Below, in pieces: positions 39,958-50,823 of a DNA stretch of 64,000 bases. The notes beneath the pieces were generated by a model. That model searched no databases. It saw nothing but the letters and a program-made list of their open reading frames with translations, and was not told the origin of the DNA. A program made the translations under genes and the position numbers. Numbering within the stretch: position 1 is the first letter of the stretch; the number at the start of each line of letters is the position of its first letter. This DNA comes from Lethocerus indicus (Eukaryota; Arthropoda; Insecta; Hemiptera; Belostomatidae), in contig JACDQD010000002.1 of NCBI GenBank assembly GCA_019843655.1, positions 37,878,333 to 37,942,332 on the forward strand, written 5' to 3'.

Positions 39958-40823
39958 TACGTCGGACGACTGATTTTTTTTCCCCCTACAGCCCGGTCGA
40001 GTAAGAGCATGAATCGATTTTAAAAGAAGGGTTTTTAGAGGGTTTTTTTTCCCTCCTCGGCCTACACTATATCTGCCGATTGCGCGAACCACAGTAAACA
40101 AGAAAGTCCGTCCTACCTTCGCGCATACTTTGCACGTGCTCTTGCTGGATTTTTTTTTCAGGATGTGTGTTTCTCTGAATGTGAATTTTCGCTTACGGCA
40201 CAAATTCTTTACCGCGGCCAAAAATATCTTCGAATTGGTTCAACATTTCCCCGGTCAACATTATACAGTATTTCCCTTAAGTATGATTTGTATCGATATA
40301 TTTCTACCAGTTTCCACACAGTGTTTCGCGATCGCAAAACGTCTTTAATCGATCACGAAACTCGGTCGGTACCTCGGTTATTATTCAGTCTACTGAACGG
40401 AATTTTAGCCCGCTAATTTGGTAGCTGAAAATATAATTTCAATTTCATACGCCTCGGCAACGTTGCGCCGACACATAAGTATTTCTCTTATCTCAGAGCT
40501 GTTGACCCGAATGACTGTCAGAACTAAGTTGAGAGATACAACACCGACGGCGTTTTTCCCCTTTTCGCCTTCCAATTGACTAAAACAGCGATTTTATTTT
40601 ATATTCAATAACGCTCGGAGGTGCATTTCGGCATTTTGATGTTACTCGAACCGGGGCACAAATAATTCCGTTTTTATTCTCGGCTATACAATTGATCGTG
40701 TATACAAACGTACAATACAGCCTTCGAGGAACGGTGTGAAGGTAGGGGATCGATGCAATGAAAACGTAATTTTTCGGATTGATTTCTGTGCTTCTACTGA
40801 GGTCGTACTTGAAGGGGGTCAGA
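39958..40823. other. Unassigned sequence
   Basis: No gene or repeat was recognised. Confidence 0.35.
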
Positions 40824-41056
40824 GGTTGTGTCCCAAAATTAACGCAAGATTTGAATTTGGCCGCCATTCTTGCAGTAAAGTTGTGGCAATCGGTTTAAAA
40901 AAAACCATTCGACAGCCGATAGTTTAGGGTCAGTACAAATGGGGGGCGTTACACGATAGAACAACGTGTTTTCATTGTTGAACAATATTTCAAAAATAAT
41001 GAAGTTTGGCAGCCGCAGTTCGATTCAAATCTTGCGTTAATTTTGGGACACCCAAT
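40824..41056. mobile_element. Mariner-type MITE (GTCCCAAAATTAACGCA family)
   Basis: Third copy, in the opposite orientation to 3655-3878. Ends are TGTCCCAAAATTAACGCAAG and CTTGCGTTAATTTTGGGACA; the TA target is not clear on the left. Confidence 0.8.
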
Positions 41057-41420
41057 ATAAGTATTATTTTCATAAAAAATTACGGGAAAATTCTTAGTCG
41101 AGTTAAGGTTATACACGGCCTTGACGTAGAGACATTGATTGGTTTCTGCCGATTGTTCTTTCATAATAGCGCTTTCGGTCACACGCTGGGCACCAACCTA
41201 ATTGCCGAAGGCCTGGGCAAGACGTATTGTCTAATTGGAAAAGGGAAGGGGGTAATTTTTATAGAAATATTTCATTCTTCAGTTCCTACTGTAAGGAAAA
41301 ATAGAAGTGAATCCGAAGAGAAACAGAAACCTTTTTTCTGCTCAAAATCTTGTTAAACTGACGTGAAGCCTACAATTGTGGGTCTTCGGTTGAAATAGCT
41401 GTTTTGTATTCCCATTTCCC
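41057..41420. other. Unassigned sequence
   Basis: No gene or repeat was recognised. Confidence 0.35.
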
Positions 41421-41900
41421 TTAACCCTCTACGGGGGCCCCAGTGTAACTTTCAGGTCACATTTCAATTTATCGAGATTTCAACAAATAATTATAGTTTG
41501 ATATACCTGTGTGTGTGGTCTGCGAGGGGTTGGAATATACCGTAGGTTCGTGATGTTTCTGTCTCCTCTCTCGCTGAGGTTTGGTCTTTTGCTAGACCGG
41601 TTTGTCGGCCGCTCGCCATCTTCAGTAGCGCTGTGTGTTAGTCACTGTTAGAGCACTTTGGATGTTTTTTGGGGGGCATCCTCACTGCCCACTGTCACTT
41701 TCACATGTACTGTGAATTTCAACAAATAATTATAGCTTTTTTCGTGTGGGATGGCGGATAAATCTTAATCCTATAACGTTGTCGAGACAACCGATATCAT
41801 AAATTTTTTTTCATTCGCATATACAGGTTTATAATTGCTGATTTTTCGTTCCCCCAATTTTTTTGGATTTAAAATAAAAATTCGGCCCACAGAGGGTTAA
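41421..41900 (+). mobile_element. piggyBac-type MITE, TTAA to TTAA, split by a PLE
   Basis: Both ends are intact (TTAACCCTCTACGGGGGCC and GGCCCACAGAGGGTTAA). The interior is interrupted by the PLE at 41497-41715 with a 20 bp duplication. Confidence 0.85.
41497..41715 (+). mobile_element. PLE single-arm copy with 20 bp TSD
   Basis: Exact duplication ATTTCAACAAATAATTATAG at 41477-41496 and 41716-41735. The copy is 219 bp: tail TTTGATATACCTG, one inverted arm, then part of the region next to the arm, stopping at CACATGTACTGTGA. It shows where the tail end really lies. Confidence 0.9.
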
Positions 41901-42086
41901 TTATATTTCTCTCAATGTGCGCTTTACACAGCGCTCAAGACTTGTATAGAATATGTAACCGTATTAATTGAATTCAATTTTAAAAAATGTGTAAATACTA
42001 TTATTGCATTATGCAGTTGCTGCTCTCGTCCGATTGCGAGTTACTGTAACTGAATTTGATAAATAATTATTCCATTACCTTTTTAC

Positions 42087-42222
42087 TTGTGGAATCCCCC
42101 ACACCCGACTCAAAAGAATCGACTTGAACAGAAAATTTGAACTCTTAAGGTCATTACTAAAAGGGTCATAAAAATTGACCTTAAGTAACAAACTGACAAT
42201 ATACAAAGCGATACTCAAACCG
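42087..42222 (+). mobile_element. Jockey-type LINE fragment
   Basis: CACACCCGACTCAAAAGAAT to CAATATACAAAGCGATACTC matches the upstream part of the other copies (RIDLNRKFELLRSLL, KLTLSNKLTIYKAI). Confidence 0.7.
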
Positions 42223-42499
42223 TTGGGTTGTGCATATTACTTAAAAAGTTCACTGTAATACTTTTTCATCTATTAAAATTTTAACCAATAGCATGTCGTG
42301 ATCATCAATCTATTATAATTAAGTTCATATTGTTAAAGAAAAGGAAGAATATGTAACTAAAATATTAGTACATTTAGAATGGTACTTAAATGATTTATTA
42401 TTTTGAATTGTCAGTGATTAATTTTCAAGTATACAATATCGTAATTCTATTCTTTTTACTTCTGATTTACTACTTTATCTGATCCAAAAAGTTTAAAAA
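42223..42499. other. Unassigned AT-rich sequence
   Basis: No gene or repeat was recognised. Confidence 0.35.
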
Positions 42500-42800
42500 A
42501 ACCGTAGGTTCTTTGGTGTTTCTGTCTCCTCTCGCTCGGTTTGGTCTTTTGCTAGACCGGTTTTTCGGCCGCTCGCCCCATCTTCAGTAGCGCTGTGTTA
42601 GAGTCACTGTCGGCACTTTGGATGTTTTATTGGGCACATCCTCACTTGTACTGTTGTGACTACTAACAGACCGCTATTGAAGATGGCGAGCGGCCGAAAA
42701 ACCGGTCTCTAGCAAAAGACCAAACCGGCGAGAGGAGACAGAAACACTCGAAATCTACGGTATTCCAACCCATCGCAGACCACAAAACAGGTATATTAAA
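42500..42800 (-). mobile_element. PLE fold-back copy
   Basis: Orientation is opposite to most copies: the left arm begins at CCGTAGGTTCTTTGG without a tail, and the right arm ends with the full tail CCACAAAACAGGTATATTAA. Both cores carry extra A residues after GAAA, and the right one an extra CT in the TAGC region. Confidence 0.85.
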
Positions 42801-43574
42801 CTTTAAAAAAAACCTTTTTACTTATCATAGACGGCCGTATGTCCTCAAGATATGCAATGAGTATCCATTCAATAAATCAAAACCGCTCGGACTATTAGGA
42901 AATTACATAGATCCCGATTGAAATTAGGACAGTTCCCATTATGAATCATCCGTATTGACGATTACCGAACCGAGTACAATGGAAGATTGTTTCTGAGGAT
43001 GCAGTCGGTACGGGGTTCCGTTGCGTGCAGGGGTGAAAAAGGGCTTTAAAACAGCATAGAAAAATAATGTACGATTTGTATTTGATTGTTGTATGTCGTC
43101 CTTGGGTCGTGTTGTAAGTGGTTGTTGTTGTACTACTCGGCTGCTGTTGAGAGGTGCGGCCTCCACGTGTACCGGCCGGCCGGCCCGTACCCCGTACCCC
43201 GTACCCCTCTCTCTCACTGTTATAAACGGCGATGATGCAACGCCGTTTCGTCTATCCCTTCTGCCTGTTGTTGTGCGTCACCGGAGATGAACATTTCACC
43301 GATATGGCTCGATTCATCGAACGCCGATTTTATTGTCGGCGTCAGATAGGACGGTCGGGATTGAGCTTACGTCCGTTTATTCGTTATTGTTATCGAGAAA
43401 ATGATTGTCGCCTCCTGACAATGTGATGAATTTCAAATTTCAGTAGGAGACATTACCATAGAAGCCGTATTCATTTTTTTCATCCATTCAACGGGGGGAA
43501 ATATGTATCGAGATTTTATAATTTGGTACACTTGTCTAAGAATTAGGTTTTAAATTAACTTTAGAATTATAGGT
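42801..43574. other. Unassigned sequence
   Basis: No gene was recognised. A short CGTACCC tandem lies at about 43188-43206. Confidence 0.35.
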
Positions 43575-43830
43575 GCAATCGATACGTGTATATTTTTCAC
43601 GTGTCTGTCTCGATAAAGAAACCACCCCCCGAGGTGATCTGATCTCTGGGCGGGGTGGCGTTTAATGGATGGGTAAAAGGGGGAAAGGGACTGAACAGGA
43701 GTGGATTGGGATGAGGAGAAAGGCGGGAGTGGAACGGGGTATGTTGAGGTCATGGTGGATTGTCCGGTTAGAAACATACCCCGGGGGGAGCATTAAGGAC
43801 GGTGCGAAGGACTTTTGGCTGAAATAATGA
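43575..43830 (-). mobile_element. Jockey-type LINE 3' fragment
   Basis: The minus strand reads FSQKSFAPSLMLP, MFLTGQSTMTSTYP and FSSSQSTPVQSLSPF across frames, with the shared TTTATCGAGACAGACACG 3' untranslated block. Confidence 0.7.
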
Positions 43831-43897
43831 GAATACGAGGAGTGCCTACGTTTCCACGTATATGGGTCTAGTGGACTGGGTTTTATTTTAGTTATTG

Positions 43898-44005
43898 TAG
43901 ATTTCCCATTTTGGTCTTAGCAAAATACCAGACCGGCGAGAGAGGAGACAGAAACGCACGAAATCTACGATATTCCACAACCCCTCGCAGACCACTAAAA
44001 ACAGG
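43898..44005 (-). mobile_element. PLE single-arm copy with 14 bp TSD
   Basis: Exact duplication TATTTTAGTTATTG at 43884-43897 and 44006-44019. It keeps only the outer part of one arm and the tail (CAGACCACTAAAAACAGG). Confidence 0.85.
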
Positions 44006-44127
44006 TATTTTAGTTATTGCTTATTATACCGGTAAGGCTGCCTAAAAATTCGCGAAAACATAATGAAATTTTGCGCCAATATTTACGCCCACTTATTTTC
44101 AGAAGCAAAAGATACGTCCTGACGCCG

Positions 44128-44282
44128 TCGATTTCGTGTTTTTTCTGTCTCCTATCGCCGGTTCGGTATTTTCTCCGGTTTCGGCCGCTCGCCATCTTCA
44201 GTAGCGCTGTGTCACAGACAGAGAAGACACCGCTACTGAAGATGGGAGGAGACTGAAATACACGATGTACAAAATCTACAAA
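44128..44282. mobile_element. Short PLE fold-back
   Basis: Inverted arm (TTTCTGTCTCCTATCG to CTTCAGTAGCGCTGTGTC), short spacer, and a reduced direct arm (CGCTACTGAAGATGGGAG). No tail at either end. Confidence 0.7.
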
Positions 44283-44721
44283 CGAGTAGATTAATTTGTA
44301 TTCACCATGTTGGAGCTCAAGTTTCATTCTGTTGAGTGATTTCTTGTAAATTTTTCGACGCTTAGTTTGAACTACTATAAAATTATTATAAAATCGATTT
44401 TTATAATTTGATGAAACCACGAGAAGAAGAACCCAAAAAGTCAAAATAACGGGTTTCTTTGCACATTCATTGGAAAATGTGCGTAGAGCGTATTTTAGTC
44501 ACGGTCATTATTGAACGCGCATTTATTATTACCTCGGTTAAGATAAACAAATATCTCCACAAAAAAAGATAACGCTATCTAAATCTGTTTCGAGCCCCAT
44601 TCGAGAATTATTATGTTTTTGATTTTTATATATATATCGATATATGATAAGGGTATATAAACGCCGACAACCGGCATGGAGCATTTTTTCCCCCCTATTT
44701 CAATTCCCCCAAAAAGTTAAA
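44283..44721. other. Unassigned AT-rich sequence
   Basis: No gene or repeat was recognised. Confidence 0.35.
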
Positions 44722-45012
44722 AAAAAACCCGTTGGTTCGTGGGTGTTTCCGTCTCCTCTCGCTGGTTTGGTCTTTTGCTAGACCGGTTTTTTCGACTGCT
44801 CGCCCCATCTTCAGTAGCGCTGTGTGTCAGTCACTGTCGGCACTTTGGATGTTTTTTTGGGCACATCCTCACTGCCCACTGTCACTTTTCACTTGTACTG
44901 TTGTGACTACTGATACAGCGCTACTGAAGATGAGGCGAGCGGCCGAAATACCGGTCTCTAGCAAAAGACCGAACCGGCGAGAGAGGAGACAGAAACATCA
45001 CGAACCTACAGG
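44722..45012. mobile_element. PLE fold-back copy
   Basis: Both arms are present (CGTTGGTTCGTGGGTG at left, CATCACGAACCTACAG at right) around a body like that of the 42500 copy. No tail at either end. The right-arm core is disrupted (GAAATACCGGTCTC). Confidence 0.8.
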
Positions 45013-45318
45013 ACAATTTGTAGGGTTTTAAGCCGGCTTACAAATTGTATCTTTTGGATAGAGTTTGTGGGGGGCCTTCTGGGGGAGCTATTGGAAAAGT
45101 TTCCAATTGTAATTCCAGCGGGGGCGCCCCCCTCAGATATTGGACAAGAGGGCCCCCCCCCGCCTCCCACTAACGGAGTCCAAACTTTGTTCGTGTCGTT
45201 TTAGAAACCCATCGGTTTTCAAATAGGCCCTGTCGGGTTATTACTCTGTTTCTTCCGGCCGCTTCGAAATACTGCTCTGAATCTCTTATCGATTTCTCTT
45301 TGATATTGCCGGATTATT
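45013..45318. other. Unassigned sequence
   Basis: No gene or repeat was recognised. Confidence 0.35.
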
Positions 45319-45782
45319 TTAACCCTTAACTTTCGCGACATTATAAATATTCTAAAAAAAAAAATCGTGATATTTTACCCAGCCGGAGCGAAAATATAAA
45401 CGGTGATAGTGACGACTCGAGCGAATGGGAAAATCTTACCGAACGAGACGATATTTTACGACAAATAAAATTTACAGTATCTCCAAAAGTTACAGACGAA
45501 TTAGTCGATAATATAATAAAAGAAACTGATAATTATGCAAATAGCGAAATAAGTGGAAAGAGATCAATTTGGAATAATTGGAAAAATGTAGAAAAGGAAG
45601 AATTTTGGGCTTTTCTTTCTGTAATTTTCAATACGGACACAATGCCATTCTATTCGGGTACATTCACGAGGGATCGTTTCAATCGAATATTTTCGATGCT
45701 ACACTCGAAGGAAATCCATCTTTGAAAACGCGAATTCAAAGAGCTAGTCATTTTAAATCCTCGCTCGTCCGTTAAGGGTTAA
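45319..45782 (+). mobile_element. piggyBac deletion derivative with transposase N-part
   Basis: Perfect 12 bp inverted ends TTAACCCTTAAC (45319-45330) and GTTAAGGGTTAA (45771-45782), TTAA at both edges. Inside is a plus-strand open reading from about 45380 to the TGA at 45724, with an acidic start (DSDDSSEWE) and the piggyBac-type order IIKETDNYA, W-x2-W, FWAF, TRDRFNRIFSMLHSKE. This is the start of the DDE transposase domain; an internal deletion lies before the PFYSG block, and the catalytic aspartates are missing. It is a dead copy with usable-looking ends. Confidence 0.8.
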
Positions 45783-45880
45783 AACCTTCTCTTCTCGCCG
45801 TCCCGACGAGAGGGATGTTCCCCCATTGCCTGTGTTGTCCCTATCGCTCCTGAATATTCATCGTCGGACGCCAACGCCAC

Positions 45881-46682
45881 GTCCATACAGCGTTTTTAGG
45901 CGTCAGGATGCCTAAATTCGTCGTCCATACAGCGTTTTTAGGCGTCAGGATGCCTAAATTCGTCGTCCATACAGCGTTTTTAGGCGTCAGGATGCCTAAA
46001 TTCGTCGTCCATACAGCGTTTTTAGGCGTCAGGATGCCTAAATTCGTCGTCCATACAGCGTTTTAGGCGTCAGGATGCCTAAATTCGTCGTCCATACAGC
46101 GTTTTTAGGCGTCAGGATGCCTAAATTCGTCGTCCATACAGCGTTTTTAGGCGTCAGGATGCCTAAATTCGTCGTCCATACAGCGTTTTTAGGCGTCAGG
46201 ATGCCTAAATTCGTCGTCCATACAGCGTTTTTAGGCGTCAGGATGCCTAAATTCGTCGTCCATACAGCGTTTTTAGGCGTCAGGATGCCTAAATTCGTCG
46301 TCCATACAGCGTTTTTAGGCGTCAGGATGCCTAAATTCGTCGTCCATACAGCGTTTTTAGGCGTCAGGATGCCTAAATTCGTCGTCCATACAGCGTTTTT
46401 AGGCGTCAGGATGCCTAAATTCGTCGTCCATACAGCGTTTTTAGGCGTCAGGATGCCTAAATTCGTCGTCCATACAGCGTTTTTAGGCGTCAGGATGCCT
46501 AAATTCGTCGTCCATACAGCGTTTTTAGGCGTCAGGATGCCTAAATTCGTCGTCCATACAGCGTTTTTAGGCGTCAGGATGCCTAAATTCGTCGTCCATA
46601 CAGCGTTTTTAGGCGTCAGGATGCCTAAATTCGTCGTCCATACAGCGTTTTTAGGCGTCAGGATGCCTAAATTCGTCGTCCG
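45881..46682. repeat. 42 bp minisatellite, about 19 units
   Basis: The unit contains GTCGTCCATACAGCG followed by TTTTTAGGCGTCAGGATGCC and TAAATTC. Units are almost identical; one near 46058 lacks a T. Each unit can fold as a hairpin, TTTAGGC paired with GCCTAAA around an 8-base loop. Because 42 is a multiple of three, a 14-residue repeat (MPKFVVHTAFLGVR) stays open for 14 units, with no sign that it is a protein. Confidence 0.97.
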
Positions 46683-47097
46683 GACGATTCGCTGGCAACA
46701 TTTTACTGGTAATAGACGGAAAAAATCGAGGTTTCCCCCCCCCCCCCACCTCCTTGTGAGGTTCCGGTTTCTCCCGTCCTCGGTAGACGGACTTGGAAAT
46801 GTCGATGAAGTTAGGTAGTAAGAATTCCGAAACCCGATAATAGGGGAGTCTCAGGATGAAAGGGCGAAAAACCATTTACAGTTGTTTCCGAACAGGGATA
46901 AAATCCGGGAACGGTTCTTCCACAGCAGAATTCCGGTTTACTCCTGATGGAGTTTGGCGGGGAACAAATAAGGAAGTTCTATGACTCGTTTTTAAGAGAA
47001 ACGGGCGAAAGACCCGTTCATCTTCCGCATGCAACTGATCATAAGCGGACTGAAATTGCTTCAGTCGAAAATCTCGTACCTATCTAGGATTTTAGAA
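46683..47097. other. Unassigned sequence
   Basis: No gene was recognised. A C-run lies at about 46734-46748. Confidence 0.35.
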
Positions 47098-47284
47098 CAG
47101 TAATCGACAATTTGATAAGATGTATTTCGGTCCTGAGGAGTTCTTCAAGAGAGGGAGGGAATCGAAAATTTGCCGGAAAAGTGGCGGCGGAGAGTTGTCG
47201 TTGATAATATCGGTGAATATATATAGTAGATTAATAATTAAAGTTTCTTTTTTTAGCAATATAAAATGAATTCCATGTCTAATT
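47098..47284 (+). mobile_element. Internally deleted mariner, outer ends trimmed
   Basis: Starts inside the left repeat (AGTAATCGACAATTTG), runs into GPEEFFKRG-type codons and GEYI, and ends at AAAATGAATTCCATG before the right repeat. Confidence 0.75.
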
Positions 47285-47481
47285 TTGAAGGTACAGGACG
47301 AACGTTATGACAAACAATTTTGAAGCGGCGACACTTTCAATTTCTTTTTATTCCGGCAGTTTTCAGTTTTCGAGTGGCCGGGCGAATTTTTCGATTTCGC
47401 AACCGTTCGAGTGGCCAATTTTTATCGAAGCGACGACGATAATACGCCGTCTTATTCGATCCTCTGTTCGTCCGCGCTATA

Positions 47482-48017
47482 TACAGAGTGGTCCAAAAAA
47501 ATGTATCCACTGTCCATAACAGTCCATAAGTTGCAAACTAATTGACGGAGTTGTCCCCATTTTTGGTGAAAGTGTAGCTTAAAGTCCAACTTAAAGATAT
47601 CATCAGACTGTAGGTGTTCGAAATGGTCACCATTAACATCCACACAGACTGCAGCACCCGACTACTGACTGCACAACGTGTTCAGTCGGGATATTGGCTC
47701 TGTTCGATACTCATTTCACGAACCTCATTTTAATGTTTTCCTACTTAAAATACACCACTTCAAAACTGACTTCCTTTCATCCAATTCTAAGCCTTGCCCC
47801 AGCCACGTTTACTCGAGTACAACAAGGTACAGAACTGACACAACAGAACACTGACTATCCGGCGACAGAACAACGCAATACAACGTATTGTATATGGGGA
47901 CGATTGCCGGAACTACAACACTATAACACTACCAAAAATGAGACAATTCCGTCAATTAGTTTGCAAGTTATGGACTTTTAAACGGTGGATACATTTTTTT
48001 GGAACCCCCCCTCTGTA
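47482..48017 (-). mobile_element. Long-TIR mariner/Tc1 derivative
   Basis: About 100 bp inverted ends: TACAGAGTGGTCCAAAAAAA with CAAACTAATTGACGGAGTTG at left, matched by CAATTCCGTCAATTAGTTTG and the final CCTCTGTA at right. Read on the minus strand, CVDVNGDHFEHLQ is the typical transposase C-terminus. The rest of the transposase is deleted. A lone end lies at 7012. Confidence 0.8.
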
Positions 48018-48511
48018 CTTTAGAATGTGGCGTTACGATAAAGGGGGCCCCCAACACGTCCTTTAACACGGCGTCGCGTTATCGGTCGAAGCGAACAGCG
48101 TAACTGATAAGAGGGGCTGACATATTTAAAATTTGCTTGCCGTCATCGCATCATCACTTGACGGGCAATAAACACGCTTACACTCATCCCACTCGCCGGC
48201 CTATCCTCTTTAAAAAATATCAATTTTTTTTTTTTTTTTTTCATTTAATGGTATAAGCACAGTGACAGTGCTCAGCACTTTACACCGACTCGGTGGACTC
48301 TCGAAGGAGGAGAAGGCCACCCGATGACGGTACTGGCGCTCCTGGAAGCGGGGAAAGTTGTTGTCGAATTGAGGGATAATTTGGAACGGAAGGATTTATA
48401 CCGAGGGGAAGCTGGTGATTCTCGAAAGAACGGAATTTTTAGGCCATTGTGGATTATTCTGTTATAGAGACATTAAATATGGTGGGGCGTCGGTAATTTT
48501 TCGAAGGATTA
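48018..48511. other. Unassigned sequence
   Basis: No gene was recognised. A 20-base T run lies at 48220-48241. Confidence 0.35.
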
Positions 48512-48997
48512 CTACGGATCGCGAGGATCGGAGTCGCCGGTGGATCGCCAGGTTTCAGTAGGCGGTTTGTAAATTAATAATTTGTTGGAGAAGCGACAGT
48601 TTTGATCTGTAGTCGAGGAGTCTTCAGTGGTAATTTGTAGTCCCGAGTTCCAGCACTCGATTTTCAATTGGGTAGTTGGGACCGGTCCGGGGGAAAACAA
48701 GGGGAGGACAAGTTCTTTTTTGGCAATTGAACTTAATACTCCAATTTTCCTGGACCAACTTTCTACGAGGGAGAGAGGTGTTTTGGGGGGATGCGATGCC
48801 GAGTGAGGATCTGAGTTTGTACAGCTTTGTGGGTCTGGACAGGAAGCGAGGAAGGATTTAAATTCTTCTAAAAGTTTTACAAATGTTCTCAAAGTTGAGT
48901 ATCGGGCCGCTGTGTCTTCAGTCAATTTTCTGAAATCATCTTTTATTTTCAGTTGTACCACAGATTGGACAGCAGTAAAAAATATACTTTTGGCCAT
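48512..48997 (-). CDS. Unrecognised 161-residue ORF
   Basis: The ATG is in a good eukaryotic initiation context (AAG-ATG-G). Residues 1-55 are rich in Lys, Glu and hydrophobics in an amphipathic helix-like pattern (DDFRKLTED, FVKLLEEFKSFL). Residues 56-80 are Ser/Pro/Asp/Cys-rich, followed by SLVESWSRKIGVLSSIAKKE and a polar C-terminus ending DSDPRDP. No signal peptide or membrane segment is visible. I do not recognise a family. It is among the longest non-repeat ORFs in the window and sits between mariner derivatives, so it may be an old transposon ORF, a single-exon host gene, or chance. Confidence 0.3.
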   Translation of the reverse strand: MAKSIFFTAVQSVVQLKIKDDFRKLTEDTAARYSTLRTFVKLLEEFKSFLASCPDPQSCTNSDPHSASHPPKTPLSLVESWSRKIGVLSSIAKKELVLPLFSPGPVPTTQLKIECWNSGLQITTEDSSTTDQNCRFSNKLLIYKPPTETWRSTGDSDPRDP

Positions 48998-49099
48998 CTT
49001 TCTCCTACTTTTGACATCAGCGCCCCAAGTTCAATGAAATAAATTCTAAAATTTATGTCGATTTCTGCGCGTTGTTCGTTGATTCGGGTTTGTCACTTA

Positions 49100-49285
49100 T
49101 ATTGGGGGTGTCCCGTAAGTTTTTTCATACACAATTGTATAGCAATTCACATATCCCGTCTCGATTGGATGCTTATGTACAGTTGTCCCCCGGGGGGAAT
49201 CAGTCAGTGGCATATCCACTATATCGTGGATTTTCATCTTTCAACTCAAAATTTCCGGTTCTAAATCTCTTTAAACCGGTTGCCG
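49100..49285. mobile_element. Second end of the GTCCCATAAGT mariner-like family
   Basis: TTGGGGGTGTCCCGTAAGT resembles the left end at 5928, and AAATTTCC, TCTAAATC and TTTAAACCGGTT resemble its interior at 6440-6482. No matching right end was found. Confidence 0.45.
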
Positions 49286-49444
49286 ACGGTCCTAACAGTC
49301 TCATACTCTACTGCTCCCGTAAACGGTGCAAATGATTCTTTCGGGGGGGAAAAATTTTAAAAGGCATTTTTGTGCCACCGACGAAACGGGCAGTTTGAAA
49401 GAAACCTGTGTAATAAACGGATAAGAGATCAGATTGAAAGGTTT

Positions 49445-49835
49445 TTCTTTTTTTGACTGTTCACTGATGATAAAGACGCCATCCAGTGACGCTGGTTTTG
49501 ACCTGTCTCCGGCCTAAAGAAAGTCCCTAGAGGAAAGGGACTGAACCCTGAGTGGATTTGGATGCGGAGAGAGAGAGAGAGGCGGGAATGCAATTTGAGG
49601 AAGCGTGATTTGTGGTATGTTGAGGTCATTACGGATTGTTCGGTTAGAAACATACCCCGGAGGAGGGGGGGGAGCATTGAGGACGGTACTGGAAGGACTT
49701 TTGACCGGAATCTCTGGATGCGAGCTATGTCTTGGCGGAACCCGGCATAGTTCTATTCCGTATTTCCGTGTCGGTTTCAGTACAGCTTTATATATTGTGT
49801 CAGTTTGTTGTCTATTGTCAGTTTTGATGCCCTTT
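49445..49835 (-). mobile_element. Jockey-type LINE 3' fragment with 3' UTR
   Basis: The minus strand reads YKAVLKPTRKYGIELC, PPRHSSHPEIPVKSPSS, YVSNRTIRNDLNIPQITLPQ and PHPNPLRVQSLS. The 3' untranslated part (GATAAAGACGCCATCCAGTG on plus) is shared with the 13085 and 26312 copies. Confidence 0.75.
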
Positions 49836-50596
49836 TCAAAAGGGGTCTTTTCAACCCTGGGTTCAATCCTTTTATTGCATATTATATAAAATAGGGAATC
49901 TCTGTAATGGACTGTAATCAACATATCGGGGATAACGCCTGGCGAGGGGCCGTTTATGCTAACCCGCAATGCTGCATCGCGGGCCGCATAACTCTGACCC
50001 CGTCTGTAATTTCTTACTCTCCTTCTCCTCCAATTATCAATATATTACCCAATTTACCTACCGCTTGCGGTGGAGGAGTTGGTCTACCATTTTTTTTCGT
50101 AATTCCGAGCACAATTCAGACCGAGTGTTAGAGGCCCCCTATTGGGGGTGCGCGCTATTAATTGGCGGTTTGTGGGTTACAGATAGGGGACAGAGAGGAA
50201 CTTTAGAGGTAGAGGAACACAATAGTACCGCCGGATTCAGTGGCTGTGTCCAAACAAAGGCGGCGTCCTCTGGTGACGCTCTGTTTGTTACCGACTTCCC
50301 AACTCGGACCGCTCGACCGGCAAATTATTCCCAACCGACCCACTTTTTTAAGCCTCCAAATATTATCACAATACGATTTCACTCGAAACACTACCAAGTG
50401 CAAAAATTACAATTTCGTCCTCTCGTTTGTAATCCTCGGCGTTTTTACTTCTGGCCCGGTGGGCAAATAAATTTTCGGTTTTTTCGACCGGATTTTTAAA
50501 ATTTTTGCCCCCAAAATCACTTATCACTAAAAGGTGGGGCGAAAACGTCACGTCGTTCATATGGTAGATAACCTGAAGTTTTTTGGAATACCCGTT
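49836..50596. other. Unassigned sequence
   Basis: A 176-codon open frame at 49969-50499 has no recognisable domain and is F/R/S-rich; I treat it as chance. Confidence 0.35.
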
Positions 50597-50823
50597 TCCG
50601 GCGTCCTCCCGGCCGGTTTGTTTCGGCCGCTCGCCATCTTCAGTAGCGGTGTTTCTTGGCCTTTTCCTCTACAGTACAATTGACAGCGACAGTGGGCGGT
50701 GAGGAACATCCCGAACAACATCCAAGGTGCCTGCCAAAAGTGACTGACACCGTTGCTACTGAAGATGGCGAGCGGCCGAAACCGGTCTAGCGAAAGACCG
50801 AACCGGCGAGAGAGGAGACAGTC
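50597..50823. mobile_element. PLE fold-back copy
   Basis: Inverted arm (CCGGTTTGTTTCGGCCGC to CTTCAGTAGCGG), body, and direct arm ending GGAGACAG. The right arm has an intact hammerhead-like core; the left is broken. It runs straight into the palindrome at 50824. Confidence 0.8.
50755..50791 (+). ncRNA. Hammerhead-like core
   Basis: GCTA, CTGAAGA, T, GGC-GAGCG-GCC, GAAA, CCGGTC, TAGC. Stem I can reach six pairs with one G-U (TTGCTA with TAGCGA). Predicted cleavage follows C50787. Confidence 0.5.

Noticed and set aside
46075..46818. 247-residue ORF of repeated 14-residue units as a repeat protein
   Set aside because: It is the 42 bp minisatellite read in one frame; it starts only after the unit that lacks a T, and the hairpin-bearing DNA unit explains it better.
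49969..50499. 176-residue ORF as a gene
   Set aside because: No domain, low-complexity F/R/S composition, and overlapping frames on both strands.
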